Part shown: in pieces, positions 6,182 to 12,895 of the stretch
Numbering within the stretch: position 1 is the stretch's first letter
Layout: every line of letters starts with the position of its first letter
Source: CAHJXF01 sp039936235
GTDB lineage: Bacteria > Pseudomonadota > Gammaproteobacteria > Burkholderiales > Burkholderiaceae_D
NCBI GenBank assembly: GCA_039936235.1
Contig: JBDTIS010000184.1
Coordinates: forward strand, 1 to 12,895
Direction: 5' to 3'
Length of the DNA: 12,895 nt
The notes under the pieces: model-generated
Seen by the model: the letters and a program-made list of their open reading frames with translations, nothing else
Databases searched by the model: none
What the model was told of the DNA's origin: nothing
Translations under genes and position numbers: made by a program

Positions 6182-7329
6182 AGAGCTGGCGGGGTGCGCT
6201 CGGCGCCGCCGCGGTCGCGATCGGTCTGGCCTGCGCGCTCGGCGCCTGCAGCACGATCGGCTATTACTCGCAGTCGATCGAAGGCCACATCGACGTGCTG
6301 CGCGCGGCGCGGCCGATCGACGACTGGCTCGACGATCCGGCGACGCCCGAGGTCCTGCGCAAGCGGCTCGAGAAGGTCCGCGCGATGCGGCGCTTCGCCG
6401 CGGACGAACTCGGGCTGCCCGACAACCGCAGCTACACGACGTACGCAGACCTGAAGCGGCCCTACGTCGTCTACAGCGTATTCGCCACGCCCGAGCTGTC
6501 GCTGCGCCTGCGCAACTGGTGCTTCCCGGTGGTGGGCTGCGTCAGCTATCGCGGCTACTACGCGAAGGACGAGGCGGATCGCTACGCGCAGACGCTGCGC
6601 GCCACCGGCGACGACGTCTATGTCGGCGGTATCCCGGCCTATTCGACGCTCGGCTACACGAGAGATCCGGTGCTGTCGACGTTCATCGGCTTCCCCGAAG
6701 GCGAGGTCGCACGGCTGATCTTCCACGAACTCGCGCACCAGGTCCTGTACGTGTCCGGCGACACGACGTTCAACGAGTCGTTCGCGGTCGCGGTCGAGGA
6801 GGAGGGCGTGAAGCGCTGGTTCGCGTCGCAGCCCGACTCGGCCGCATCGATCGCGGCCTGGCGACTGTCGGTCGATCGCAAGCAGGCCTTCATCGCGCTG
6901 CTCACGCGGCATCGCGAAGCGCTCGAAGCCGCCTACGCGCGCAACGTCGACGTCGACGCGAAGCGCACGGCGAAGCGCGACGAGTTCGCGACGCTGCGTG
7001 CGGATTACGAGGCATTGAAACGCGATCCTGCGAGTCCGCTGTCCGGCTTCGCCGGCTACGACCGCTACTTCGCGCAGGCACTCAACAACGCGAACCTTGC
7101 TGCGGTTGCTACCTATACCAAACGGGTGGGTGCCTTTGCTAAGCTCCTCGAAGAAGGGCACGGGGATCTGCCACGTTTCTACGCAGCGGTGCGCATCCTC
7201 GCCGATCTGCCGGCCGCCGAACGCAACGCACGTCTCGATGCGCTCGGCGGCACGCAGGACCGGGAAGCCTCTGCATGGCCGCATCGATGGACAGACCAGG
7301 CCGCTCGCGGTCTCATGACAAGAGAGTGA
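6175..7329 (+). CDS. Predicted lipoprotein aminopeptidase (HExxH metallopeptidase, COG4324 type)
   Basis: A 384-residue putative zinc aminopeptidase anchored as a lipoprotein. The N-terminus is a lipoprotein signal: positive start (MLKSWRG), hydrophobic core and lipobox LGAC with C25. Ser at +2 predicts sorting to the outer membrane. The metal site is H184-E-L-A-H188 in RLIFHELAHQVLY, with a further conserved Glu E201 in FNESFAVAVEEEG. Other family-like parts are SYTTYADLKRPYVVY (86-100), WCFPVVGCVSYRGYY (115-129, a Cys pair that may form a disulphide) and GIPAYSTLGYTRDPV. The C-terminal third is charged and helical (EALEAAYARNVDVDAKRTAK). It overlaps the molybdenum-enzyme gene by 7 nt and is 8 bp before the acyl-CoA ligase, so all three are cotranscribed, although a periplasm-facing peptidase has no obvious link to them. 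Codons at about 7094-7165 are less GC-biased than the rest. Peptidase activity is from the family, not shown. Confidence 0.92.
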   Translation: MLKSWRGALGAAAVAIGLACALGACSTIGYYSQSIEGHIDVLRAARPIDDWLDDPATPEVLRKRLEKVRAMRRFAADELGLPDNRSYTTYADLKRPYVVYSVFATPELSLRLRNWCFPVVGCVSYRGYYAKDEADRYAQTLRATGDDVYVGGIPAYSTLGYTRDPVLSTFIGFPEGEVARLIFHELAHQVLYVSGDTTFNESFAVAVEEEGVKRWFASQPDSAASIAAWRLSVDRKQAFIALLTRHREALEAAYARNVDVDAKRTAKRDEFATLRADYEALKRDPASPLSGFAGYDRYFAQALNNANLAAVATYTKRVGAFAKLLEEGHGDLPRFYAAVRILADLPAAERNARLDALGGTQDREASAWPHRWTDQAARGLMTRE

Positions 7330-7337
7330 GGAGACCG

Positions 7338-9065
7338 ATGGATACGATCGTTCAGGCAGGAGAGCGCTTCAGGGGCGCAGCGAAGAGGCCATGGCTGCAG
7401 AACTATCCGGCCGGCGTCCCGGCCGATGTCGACTGGACCCGCTACAGTTCCTGTGTCGACCTGCTCGACCAGGCGATCGCTAAGTACCGCACGCGCGATG
7501 CGTTCGTCTGCATGGACAAGCGCATCACGTACGGCGAGTTCGACACTTTGGCGACCCAGGTCGCGGCCTGGCTTCAGTCGGTCGGCCTCGCACGCGGCGC
7601 GCGCGTAGCGATCATGATGCCGAACGTGCTGCAGTACCCGGTCGCGATCCTCGGCATCCTGCGTGCCGGCTGCGTCGTCGTGAACGTGAACCCGCTGTAC
7701 ACGCCACGCGAGCTCGAGCATCAGCTCAAGGACTCCGGCGCCGAAGCCATCATCGTGCTCGAGAACTTCGCTTCGACGCTCGAGCAGGTCGTCGAGCGCA
7801 CGCCGCTGAAGCATGTCGTCGTCACGGCGATCGGCGACCTGTTCGGTTTTCCGAAGGGCGCGATCACCAACTTCGTGGTCCGCAACGTCAAGAAGATGGT
7901 CCCGGCCTACGAGGTGCCCCATGCGATCCGCTTCAACGAGATGCTTGCCGCCGGTGCAAAGCAGACGTTCGAGCCGGTCGCGCTGACGCCCGACGACGTC
8001 GCCTTCCTGCAATACACCGGCGGCACGACCGGCGTTTCGAAGGGCGCGACGCTGATCCATCGCAACGTGATCGCCAACGTGCTGCAGTCGGAAGCCTGGA
8101 TGCAGCCCGGACTGCACGATCGCGATGCGAACGAACAGGTGGTCGTGGTCTGCGCGCTGCCGCTGTATCACATCTTCGCGCTGACGGTCTGCTACATGCT
8201 CGGCGTGAAGACCGGTTCGCTGGTGGTGCTGATCACGAACCCGCGCGACATTCCGGGCTTCATCGGCGAGCTGAAGAAGTACAAGGTCACGATGCTGCCG
8301 GCCGTCAACACACTGTACAACGCGCTGCTGCACCACCCCGACTTCGCGAGTGTCGACTGGAGCCACCTGCGCGTCGCGAACGGCGGCGGCATGGCGGTGC
8401 AGCGCGCCGTCGCCGAGAAGTGGTTCGCGATGACCGGCTGTCCGATCGTCGAAGGCTACGGGCTGTCGGAGACGTCGCCGTCGGCCACCTGCAACCCGAC
8501 CGATGCGACTTCGTACAGCGGCACGATCGGACTGCCGCTGCCGTCGACCGAGATCGTGATCCGCGACGACGACGGCAACGACGTCGCACTCGGCGAACGC
8601 GGCGAGATCTGCATCCGCGGGCCGCAAGTCATGGCCGGTTACTGGAACCGTCCCGACGAGACGGCCAAGGTCATGTACCCGGACGGCTTTTTCAAGTCCG
8701 GCGACATCGGCGTGATGGACGAGCGTGGCCAAACGAAGATCGTCGACCGCAAGAAGGACATGATCCTGGTGTCGGGCTTCAACGTGTATCCGAACGAGGT
8801 CGAGGACGTGTTCGCGGCGCATCCGGGCATCGTCGAGGTGGCGGCGATCGGTGTGCCGGACGAACGTTCCGGTGAAGTCGTGAAGGTCTTCGTCGTGAAG
8901 AAGGATCCGGCGCTGACCGAGCAGCAGCTGATCGACTGGTCGAAGGATCTGCTCGCCGGCTACAAGCGGCCGAAGTTCGTCGAGTTCCGCACCGAGCTGC
9001 CGAAGACCAACGTCGGCAAGATCCTGCGACGGGAGCTGCGGACCGAAGTGGCGAAGACCGCCTGA
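7338..9065 (+). CDS. Long-chain-fatty-acid/acyl-CoA ligase, FadD-like
   Basis: A 575-residue ATP-dependent acyl-CoA synthetase (carboxylate + ATP + CoA to acyl-CoA + AMP + PPi), close in length to E. coli FadD. Adenylate-forming motifs are in order: YTGGTTGVSKGA (from residue 226), EGYGLSETSP (372-381), the fatty acyl-CoA synthetase signature KSGDIGVMDERGQTKIVDRK followed by SGFNVYPNEVE (453-489), and LPKTNVGKILRREL with catalytic K561. The N-terminus (WLQNYPAGVPADVDW) is FadD-like. The ATG at 7338 follows GAGGAG (7328-7333). The in-frame upstream ATG at 7275 lies inside the aminopeptidase gene and is not needed. It is the last gene of the operon. It probably supplies CoA esters to the racemase across the divergent gap, or to general beta-oxidation. 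Chain length cannot be read. No membrane segment is evident; FadD proteins are peripheral. Confidence 0.95.
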   Translation: MDTIVQAGERFRGAAKRPWLQNYPAGVPADVDWTRYSSCVDLLDQAIAKYRTRDAFVCMDKRITYGEFDTLATQVAAWLQSVGLARGARVAIMMPNVLQYPVAILGILRAGCVVVNVNPLYTPRELEHQLKDSGAEAIIVLENFASTLEQVVERTPLKHVVVTAIGDLFGFPKGAITNFVVRNVKKMVPAYEVPHAIRFNEMLAAGAKQTFEPVALTPDDVAFLQYTGGTTGVSKGATLIHRNVIANVLQSEAWMQPGLHDRDANEQVVVVCALPLYHIFALTVCYMLGVKTGSLVVLITNPRDIPGFIGELKKYKVTMLPAVNTLYNALLHHPDFASVDWSHLRVANGGGMAVQRAVAEKWFAMTGCPIVEGYGLSETSPSATCNPTDATSYSGTIGLPLPSTEIVIRDDDGNDVALGERGEICIRGPQVMAGYWNRPDETAKVMYPDGFFKSGDIGVMDERGQTKIVDRKKDMILVSGFNVYPNEVEDVFAAHPGIVEVAAIGVPDERSGEVVKVFVVKKDPALTEQQLIDWSKDLLAGYKRPKFVEFRTELPKTNVGKILRRELRTEVAKTA

Positions 9066-9182
9066 CCGGTGTCGTGCGTTGTGAATTCGTCGAATGACGC
9101 CTGTCCACTTGCAACGGACGAGAGGACGCGCGTGGATGAGGTCCTGCGTCGGGACGCCTGATCCTCACGACACCAGCGAAGG

Positions 9183-9653
9183 TCAGCGCAGCGCGCCGTC
9201 CTTCGTCGCATCGTTCCTGCCGACGACCTGCGTCTCTACCTTCGTCACGCCGGCCTGCTTCATGCCGAGTTCGTCGGCGGCGGCCGACGACACGTCGATC
9301 ATGCGGTTCTTCGGGATCGGACCGCGATCGTTGACCGTCACGACCACGCTCCTGTCGTTCTTCGGATTGACCACGCGGACCTGCGTCCCGAGTGGCAGTG
9401 TGCGGTGTGCGGCGGTCAGCGCGTTCGGATCGTAGGACGCACCGCTCGCGGTCCTGCGCCCGCTGAGATGCTTCGAGTAGAAAGACGCATTGCCGTGCTG
9501 GGTGTCGCTGTCGGCATCATTCGCATGCTTCGCATTCGGACGATAGGTCGCAGCGCCATCGGGCAGGGCGTCCGCCGACACGGGCAATGACAGTGAGGTC
9601 GCGACGATCGTGCAACAGGCGATCAGGCAGCGACGGCAGAGAATCGTCGGCAT
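9183..9653 (-). CDS. RlpA-family double-psi beta-barrel protein, secreted
   Basis: A 156-residue exported protein. Residues 1-27 form a Sec signal peptide (MPTILCRRCLIACC... to PVSA/DA). No lipobox is evident, so it is soluble in the periplasm rather than a lipoprotein like E. coli RlpA. The RlpA barrel spans about 54-147: GNASFYSKHLSGRRTASG, ALTAAHRTLPLGT, RSVVVTVNDRGP, RMIDVSSAAADELGM. There is no C-terminal SPOR domain, so it would not bind denuded septal glycan. In Pseudomonas aeruginosa RlpA, E120, D123 and H131 are needed for lytic transglycosylase action. The aligned positions here are A72, D75 and H83, so the Glu is missing and the enzyme may be inactive or altered. The start has a good AAGGAG site. 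It follows the LytTR regulator by 60 bp on the same strand and may be read with it or from its own promoter. Confidence 0.92.
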   Translation of the reverse strand: MPTILCRRCLIACCTIVATSLSLPVSADALPDGAATYRPNAKHANDADSDTQHGNASFYSKHLSGRRTASGASYDPNALTAAHRTLPLGTQVRVVNPKNDRSVVVTVNDRGPIPKNRMIDVSSAAADELGMKQAGVTKVETQVVGRNDATKDGALR

Positions 9654-9692
9654 CGGGGTCTCCTTGCCTGTCCGGGCATCGGTCGGCGCTGG

Positions 9693-9698
9693 ATAGTA
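9693..9698 (-). promoter_or_regulatory. Possible -10 box for the RlpA-like gene
   Basis: TACTAT on the minus strand, 40 bp before the ATG at 9653, in the 60-bp gap after the regulator gene. It is flanked by GCGCT (9686-9690) and AGCGC (9698-9702), which can pair and could be an operator. No good -35 box is seen, so expression by read-through from the regulator is equally likely. Confidence 0.25.
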
Positions 9699-9713
9699 GC
9701 GCAGTCGTCGCCG

Positions 9714-10514
9714 TTACATCTGCCTGAACAGGTGCAGGTAGGCGCGGCTGACCGTCAGCGTCTCCGGCCGGTTCTTCAGCTTCAGGTCCGCGCTGTCCTT
9801 CAGGCCGCGGACGACGCCCGCGATCGTGCGCGTGTTGACGATGGTGGCGCGATGGATCTGCCAGAAGCGAGAGCCGTCGAGTTCGCAGGCGAGTTCCTTG
9901 ATCGGCTTGCGAATCAGCGCCTCGCCATCGGCCGTGATGACGCGCGTGTACTTGTCGTCGGCCTGGAAGTACAGCACCTCGTCGACCGGGATCAGCTTCA
10001 CCGTGCTGCCGATGCTGGCCTTGATCCATTGCAGCGACGGCCGGCTGGCCGCGCCGAGTTGCGCGAGGCGGTCGGCGAGCAGCGTCAGCACGTCGGATCC
10101 GGACGTGTGGACGTCGCTGGCCGGATGCGCGAGTCTGTCCTTCACGCGCTGAATCGTCTCGACCAGGCGATCGGTTTCGAACGGCTTCAGCAGATAGTCG
10201 ATCGCACCGTGTTCGAAGGCCTCGATCGCATAGGCATCGAAGGCCGTGACGAACACGAGATGCGGCGCGCGTTCGCCGCGCTGCTGCGCGCGCTCGCGCA
10301 GCCCGCGGGCCACCTCGATGCCGGACAGTCCCGGCATGTGGATGTCGAGAAAGCAGACGTCCGGCGCCGCGTTGTCGTCGTCGAACGCGGCCAGCGCTTC
10401 GATCCCGTTGGCCGCTTCGTCGACGTGGTCGATCTCCGGCCACGCAGTGGCCAGTCGCGCGCGCAACTGATCGCGTAGCAGAGGCTCGTCGTCGGCGATC
10501 AGGACGGTCGTCAT
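9714..10514 (-). CDS. LytTR-family response regulator (LytR/AlgR type)
   Basis: A 266-residue two-component response regulator. The N-terminal receiver (about 1-122) has the acidic pair D8/D9, phospho-acceptor D57 in CFLDIHMPG, T90 in VFVTAFDAYA and K110 in YLLKPF. A linker rich in Ala/Ser leads to a LytTR DNA-binding domain at about 160-265 (LIPVDEVLYFQADDKYTRV, FWQIHRATIVN, LTVSRAYLHLFRQM). It is preceded by its kinase gene with a 16-bp gap and a GAGGA ribosome site, a clear pair, and followed by the RlpA-like gene. LytTR regulators often control envelope, exopolysaccharide or virulence genes. The targets here are unknown, with the downstream rlpA-like gene and the divergent ABC exporter being the nearest candidates. 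Confidence 0.95.
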   Translation of the reverse strand: MTTVLIADDEPLLRDQLRARLATAWPEIDHVDEAANGIEALAAFDDDNAAPDVCFLDIHMPGLSGIEVARGLRERAQQRGERAPHLVFVTAFDAYAIEAFEHGAIDYLLKPFETDRLVETIQRVKDRLAHPASDVHTSGSDVLTLLADRLAQLGAASRPSLQWIKASIGSTVKLIPVDEVLYFQADDKYTRVITADGEALIRKPIKELACELDGSRFWQIHRATIVNTRTIAGVVRGLKDSADLKLKNRPETLTVSRAYLHLFRQM

Positions 10515-10530
10515 GTTCCTCGTTTCGTGT

Positions 10531-11655
10531 TCAGGGGATCGGTAGCGCGATCGTCGCGATCACGCCGCGCGGCACGTTCTCGAGCAGGTCGAGTCGCGCG
10601 TCGGGACCGTACAGCGTCTCGAGCCGCTCGCGGATGTTGCCGAGTCCGATGCCGATGCCGCCGTGTTCCGCCAGCCCTGCGCCGCTGTCGGCGACCGTCA
10701 CGCGCAGCGTCGTTGCATCGACCGTCGCCGTGACGGCGATCGCCCCGCCGGCGGCCAGCGGATCGATGCCGTGCTTGACCGCGTTCTCGACCAGCGAGAT
10801 GAGCATCATCGGCGGCATGGTCTGCGACAGCAACGTCGTAGGGATGTCGATCGTGAACGCGAGCCGGTCACCCATCCGCACCTGCTGGATCTCGAGGTAG
10901 GCCTTCACCATCCCGACCTCGCGCGCGAGCGTACTGGCCTGCTCGCGCATCTGCGGCAACGCGGCGCGCAGGTAGCGGATCAGGCTGCCGAGCATCTCGG
11001 ACGCGCGTGCCGGATCCGTCGTCGTCAGATGCTGCACGTTGGCGAGCGTGTTGAACAGGAAGTGCGGCTCGACCTGCGCCTGCAGCAATTGCAGTCGCGC
11101 GGTCAGCATCTGCTTCTCCTCGCGCGCGCGCGACGCATCGAACTCGGCCTCCATCCGCGCCACCTCAGCGCGCAGGCGCGCGTTGCGTTCGCGATAGAAA
11201 TACACGGCGACGACGACACATCCGAAGCCGATGCCGAGGCCGCTGGTGGCGACGAAGCCGGAGAGGCGCTCGGTCAGCAGCGAGCTCAGGCTGCGGCCCT
11301 TGACGATGCCCGTGACGACGGTGCCGAGTCCGGACCCCGCGATCACGGCGATGATCTGCGCGGCCTCGCGTGGCACGCGGCCCGACTGCACGATGGCGAG
11401 GTTGGCCGACATCGTGAACAGCAGCATCGTCGTGTAGCCGACGCACAGCGTCGAGATCAGCAGGTCGACGAACTCGTTGTCGAAGAACCAGACCATCGAC
11501 CCCGCGACGACGAGCGCGATCATCGTCACCCAGCCGACACGCTGGATCGTGAGGCCGCTCAGCAGCGAACGCGATGGTGACCCGGGTTCAGCCTCTTTCG
11601 ATGGCGACGGAGCGGAAAGTGGACGGCGATCGGTGGGGGCGTGACGCGACGACAT
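10531..11655 (-). CDS. LytS/AlgZ-type sensor histidine kinase
   Basis: A 374-residue integral-membrane sensor kinase of the His_kinase (LytS/YehU/AlgZ) class. The N-terminus is Pro/Ser-rich and cytoplasmic (1-40). Four membrane spans follow at about 42-58, 62-82, 99-118 and 133-153, then a coiled coil (155-195). The phospho-accepting His is H198 in QVEPHFLFNTLANVQ. The ATP-binding domain has the N box SLVENAVKHGI (N291), then DSGAGL (323-328) and GIGIGLGNIRERL. No PAS, GAF or 5TM-LYT sensor domain is recognisable, so the signal is unknown and may be sensed in the membrane. The ATG at 11655 lacks a good ribosome site. A start nearer the first span would also give a working kinase, as the first 40 residues are low-complexity. 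It pairs with the regulator 16 bp downstream. Confidence 0.95.
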   Translation of the reverse strand: MSSRHAPTDRRPLSAPSPSKEAEPGSPSRSLLSGLTIQRVGWVTMIALVVAGSMVWFFDNEFVDLLISTLCVGYTTMLLFTMSANLAIVQSGRVPREAAQIIAVIAGSGLGTVVTGIVKGRSLSSLLTERLSGFVATSGLGIGFGCVVVAVYFYRERNARLRAEVARMEAEFDASRAREEKQMLTARLQLLQAQVEPHFLFNTLANVQHLTTTDPARASEMLGSLIRYLRAALPQMREQASTLAREVGMVKAYLEIQQVRMGDRLAFTIDIPTTLLSQTMPPMMLISLVENAVKHGIDPLAAGGAIAVTATVDATTLRVTVADSGAGLAEHGGIGIGLGNIRERLETLYGPDARLDLLENVPRGVIATIALPIP

Positions 11656-11751
11656 GCGTGCAGCTTAGGCGAGCGGGCCGCCGTGCGCCACCCGGCGTGC
11701 GATCGGGCGCGACGACGGCCGACGAAGCGCGGAATGCCGACGCTCGCCAGT

Positions 11752-11757
11752 TAGAAT
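11752..11757 (+). promoter_or_regulatory. Possible -10 box for the ABC exporter operon
   Basis: TAGAAT, within TTAGAATCC, lies 57 bp before the ATG at 11814 in the 158-bp gap between the divergent kinase and ABC genes. It has five of six matches to the consensus -10 box, but no convincing -35 box is seen 16-18 bp upstream. Confidence 0.4.
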
Positions 11758-11813
11758 CCTGCGGCGATGCGGCCTCCGCGTCATGCGCCCCTCGCCGACC
11801 CCTGCCGCTCTCG

Positions 11814-12584
11814 ATGCCTCCTTCGCTGCGTGTCTCCAGTCTCGTCAAGCAGTTCGCAGGCGCCGACCGTCCGGCCGTCGATCGGTTGAGCTTCGAGGTC
11901 GCGACCGGCGAGTTCTATGCGCTGCTCGGGCCGAACGGCGCGGGCAAGACGACGACGCTGCGGATGATCGGCGCGCTGCTCGCGCCCGACGCGGGCAGCA
12001 TCGAGGTCTGCGGAATCGACCTCGCGCGCCAGCCGCGCGAAGCGAAGCGCGTCGTTGCCTACGTGCCCGACGAGCCGATGCTGTACGACAAGCTGACGCC
12101 GATCGAATACCTCGAGCTGATCGCCGCGTTGTGGGACATCGACCCGCCACGCGCGCGCGTCGAGTCAACGCGGCTGCTCGACCTGCTCGGGCTGATGCCG
12201 CATGCGCTGCAGCGCTGCGAGACGTTCTCGCGCGGGATGCGGCAGAAGCTCGTGCTCGTCGGCGCGCTGATCCGCGCGCCGAAGCTGCTGATCCTCGACG
12301 AACCCCTGACCGGTCTCGACGCGGAGGCCGCGCGGCTCGCGAAGAATCTGCTCAACGTCCATGTCGGGCAGGGCGGGTCGGTGATCCTCACGACCCACAT
12401 CCTCGACGTCGCCGAACGGATGGCCGAACGCATCGGCGTGATCCGCGCCGGCCGCCTGATCGCAGAAGGGACGCTAACGGAATTGCGGGCGAACGCGCGC
12501 GGCGGCAGCGAGGCGACGCTCGAAGACGTGTTCCTGGAACTCGTCGGCGCTCCCGAAGCGGCATTGCCCGCGACGCAGGCGTGA
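11814..12584 (+). CDS. ABC-2-type exporter ATP-binding protein
   Basis: A 256-residue ABC ATPase. Walker A is GPNGAGKTT (39-47), signature FSRGMRQKL (138-146, in place of LSGGQ), Walker B LLILDEP (158-164) and H-loop H195 in LTTHILDVAERM. The Q-loop region reads YVPDEPMLYDKLT, so the usual Gln is replaced by an acidic residue, as in some EcsA-like exporters. The C-terminal TLEDVFLELVG is typical of ABC-2 drug/lipid exporters. The start MPPSLRVSSLVKQF at 11814 is chosen on homology. It has no Shine-Dalgarno site, and the frame stays open further upstream with shadow-like sequence. It ends in a GTGA overlap with the permease gene, so translation is coupled. Direction of transport is outward by family; substrate unknown. 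Confidence 0.93.
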   Translation: MPPSLRVSSLVKQFAGADRPAVDRLSFEVATGEFYALLGPNGAGKTTTLRMIGALLAPDAGSIEVCGIDLARQPREAKRVVAYVPDEPMLYDKLTPIEYLELIAALWDIDPPRARVESTRLLDLLGLMPHALQRCETFSRGMRQKLVLVGALIRAPKLLILDEPLTGLDAEAARLAKNLLNVHVGQGGSVILTTHILDVAERMAERIGVIRAGRLIAEGTLTELRANARGGSEATLEDVFLELVGAPEAALPATQA

Positions 12585-12895
12585 CGAACGACGGCGTGGA
12601 AACGCGCCGTCCGCCGCTGTGGTGGATCCTGCTCCGCCACGAATGGCGGCTGACCCTGCGCAGCTTCGGCAGCTTCGGCAGCTTCGGCGCTTTCAGGCGC
12701 GGCCCCGGCGCGAAGCCGCGCAAGGTCCGCGGCCGCACGCGCGTCGTCGTCAACTACATGCTCGCCGGGATCCTGCTGCATCTGCTCGGCCTGGTGACGC
12801 TGGCGATGCCGCGCCACTGGCACGACACGCAGTTCGAGCGCATCGCCGCGATCGCGGCGCTGGCCTTCCTGTTCACATCGACCCTGTCGGCCGCG
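12581..12895 (+). CDS. ABC exporter permease subunit (partial, 5' end only)
   Basis: Starts at a GTG whose first four bases overlap the ATPase stop (GTGA) and stays open for 105 codons to the window edge. The N-terminus MTNDGVETRRPPLWWILLRHEWRLTLR (with GTG read as Met) is typical of ABC-2 permeases: a short cytoplasmic amphipathic stretch with LLRHEWRL, then a basic loop (39-54), a first span at about 57-76 (MLAGILLHLLGLVTLAM) and the beginning of a second at about 88-105. Residues 28-36 are three SFG copies encoded by a 9-bp tandem repeat. It pairs with the ATPase as the membrane half of the exporter. Most of the protein is outside the window, so the subfamily cannot be assigned. Confidence 0.85.
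   Translation, partial: MTNDGVETRRPPLWWILLRHEWRLTLRSFGSFGSFGAFRRGPGAKPRKVRGRTRVVVNYMLAGILLHLLGLVTLAMPRHWHDTQFERIAAIAALAFLFTSTLSAA
12662..12688 (+). repeat. Three exact copies of a 9-bp tandem repeat in the permease gene
   Basis: AGCTTCGGC at 12662-12670, 12671-12679 and 12680-12688, followed by a decayed GCTTTC copy. In frame it adds Ser-Phe-Gly triplets in the cytoplasmic N-terminal segment. Because it is a multiple of three, copy-number change would not break the frame. Confidence 0.9.

Noticed and set aside
7179..8822. 547-codon open frame on the minus strand inside the acyl-CoA ligase gene.
   Set aside because: Antisense shadow rich in His, Arg, Asp and Val without motifs; the opposite strand encodes a complete ligase with all signatures.
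9066..9182. Terminator sought between the convergent ligase and RlpA-like genes.
   Set aside because: Only short stems such as GCGT/ACGC near 9147-9158 are seen, with no T-run, so no intrinsic terminator is claimed.

Overview
The window is GC-rich chromosomal DNA from a betaproteobacterium, most likely a Burkholderiaceae/Burkholderiales member. The basis is the strong G/C preference at third codon positions, a lysine-rich SWIB protein, a LytTR two-component pair and soil-type acyl-CoA genes. This is judged from gene families and codon use, not from a marker gene. I see no tRNA, rRNA, CRISPR, insertion sequence or phage gene. It looks like ordinary chromosome rather than an island.

Layout. 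(1) 1-1872, minus strand: a Dpp/Opp-type ABC permease followed by an M20D amidohydrolase that runs off the left edge; together they suggest uptake and hydrolysis of a peptide or N-acyl amino acid. (2) 1873-2390: the only long non-coding stretch. It holds inverted repeats, a 12-bp direct repeat and an AT-rich promoter-like patch, and it probably forms a long leader for the next gene. (3) 2391-2789, plus strand: a small nucleoid-type protein with a histone H1-like lysine tail and a SWIB domain. It ends at a perfect 12-bp hairpin terminator shared with the convergent gene. (4) 2835-3977, minus strand: an alpha-methylacyl-CoA racemase-like protein with His/Asp/Glu at the spacing of the characterised racemase. 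(5) 4052-9065, plus strand: a tight three-gene operon of a cytoplasmic molybdopterin oxidoreductase, an outer-membrane lipoprotein aminopeptidase of the HExxH type, and a FadD-like acyl-CoA ligase. It diverges from the racemase across 74 bp that carry an inverted repeat. (6) 9183-11655, minus strand: a LytS-type histidine kinase, a LytTR response regulator and a secreted RlpA-like double-psi beta-barrel protein in that order. (7) 11814-12895, plus strand: an ABC-2-type exporter ATPase and the start of its permease, which begins at a GTG overlapping the ATPase stop.

Working together. The racemase, acyl-CoA ligase and molybdenum enzyme form a plausible acyl-CoA activation and redox module of unknown substrate; the aminopeptidase is the odd member. 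The kinase, regulator and RlpA-like protein look like an envelope-sensing unit, possibly controlling the divergent exporter. No clearly new defence or mobile system is visible. The best leads are the Mo-enzyme/racemase/ligase cluster, the structured SWIB leader and the RlpA-like protein lacking the expected catalytic Glu.
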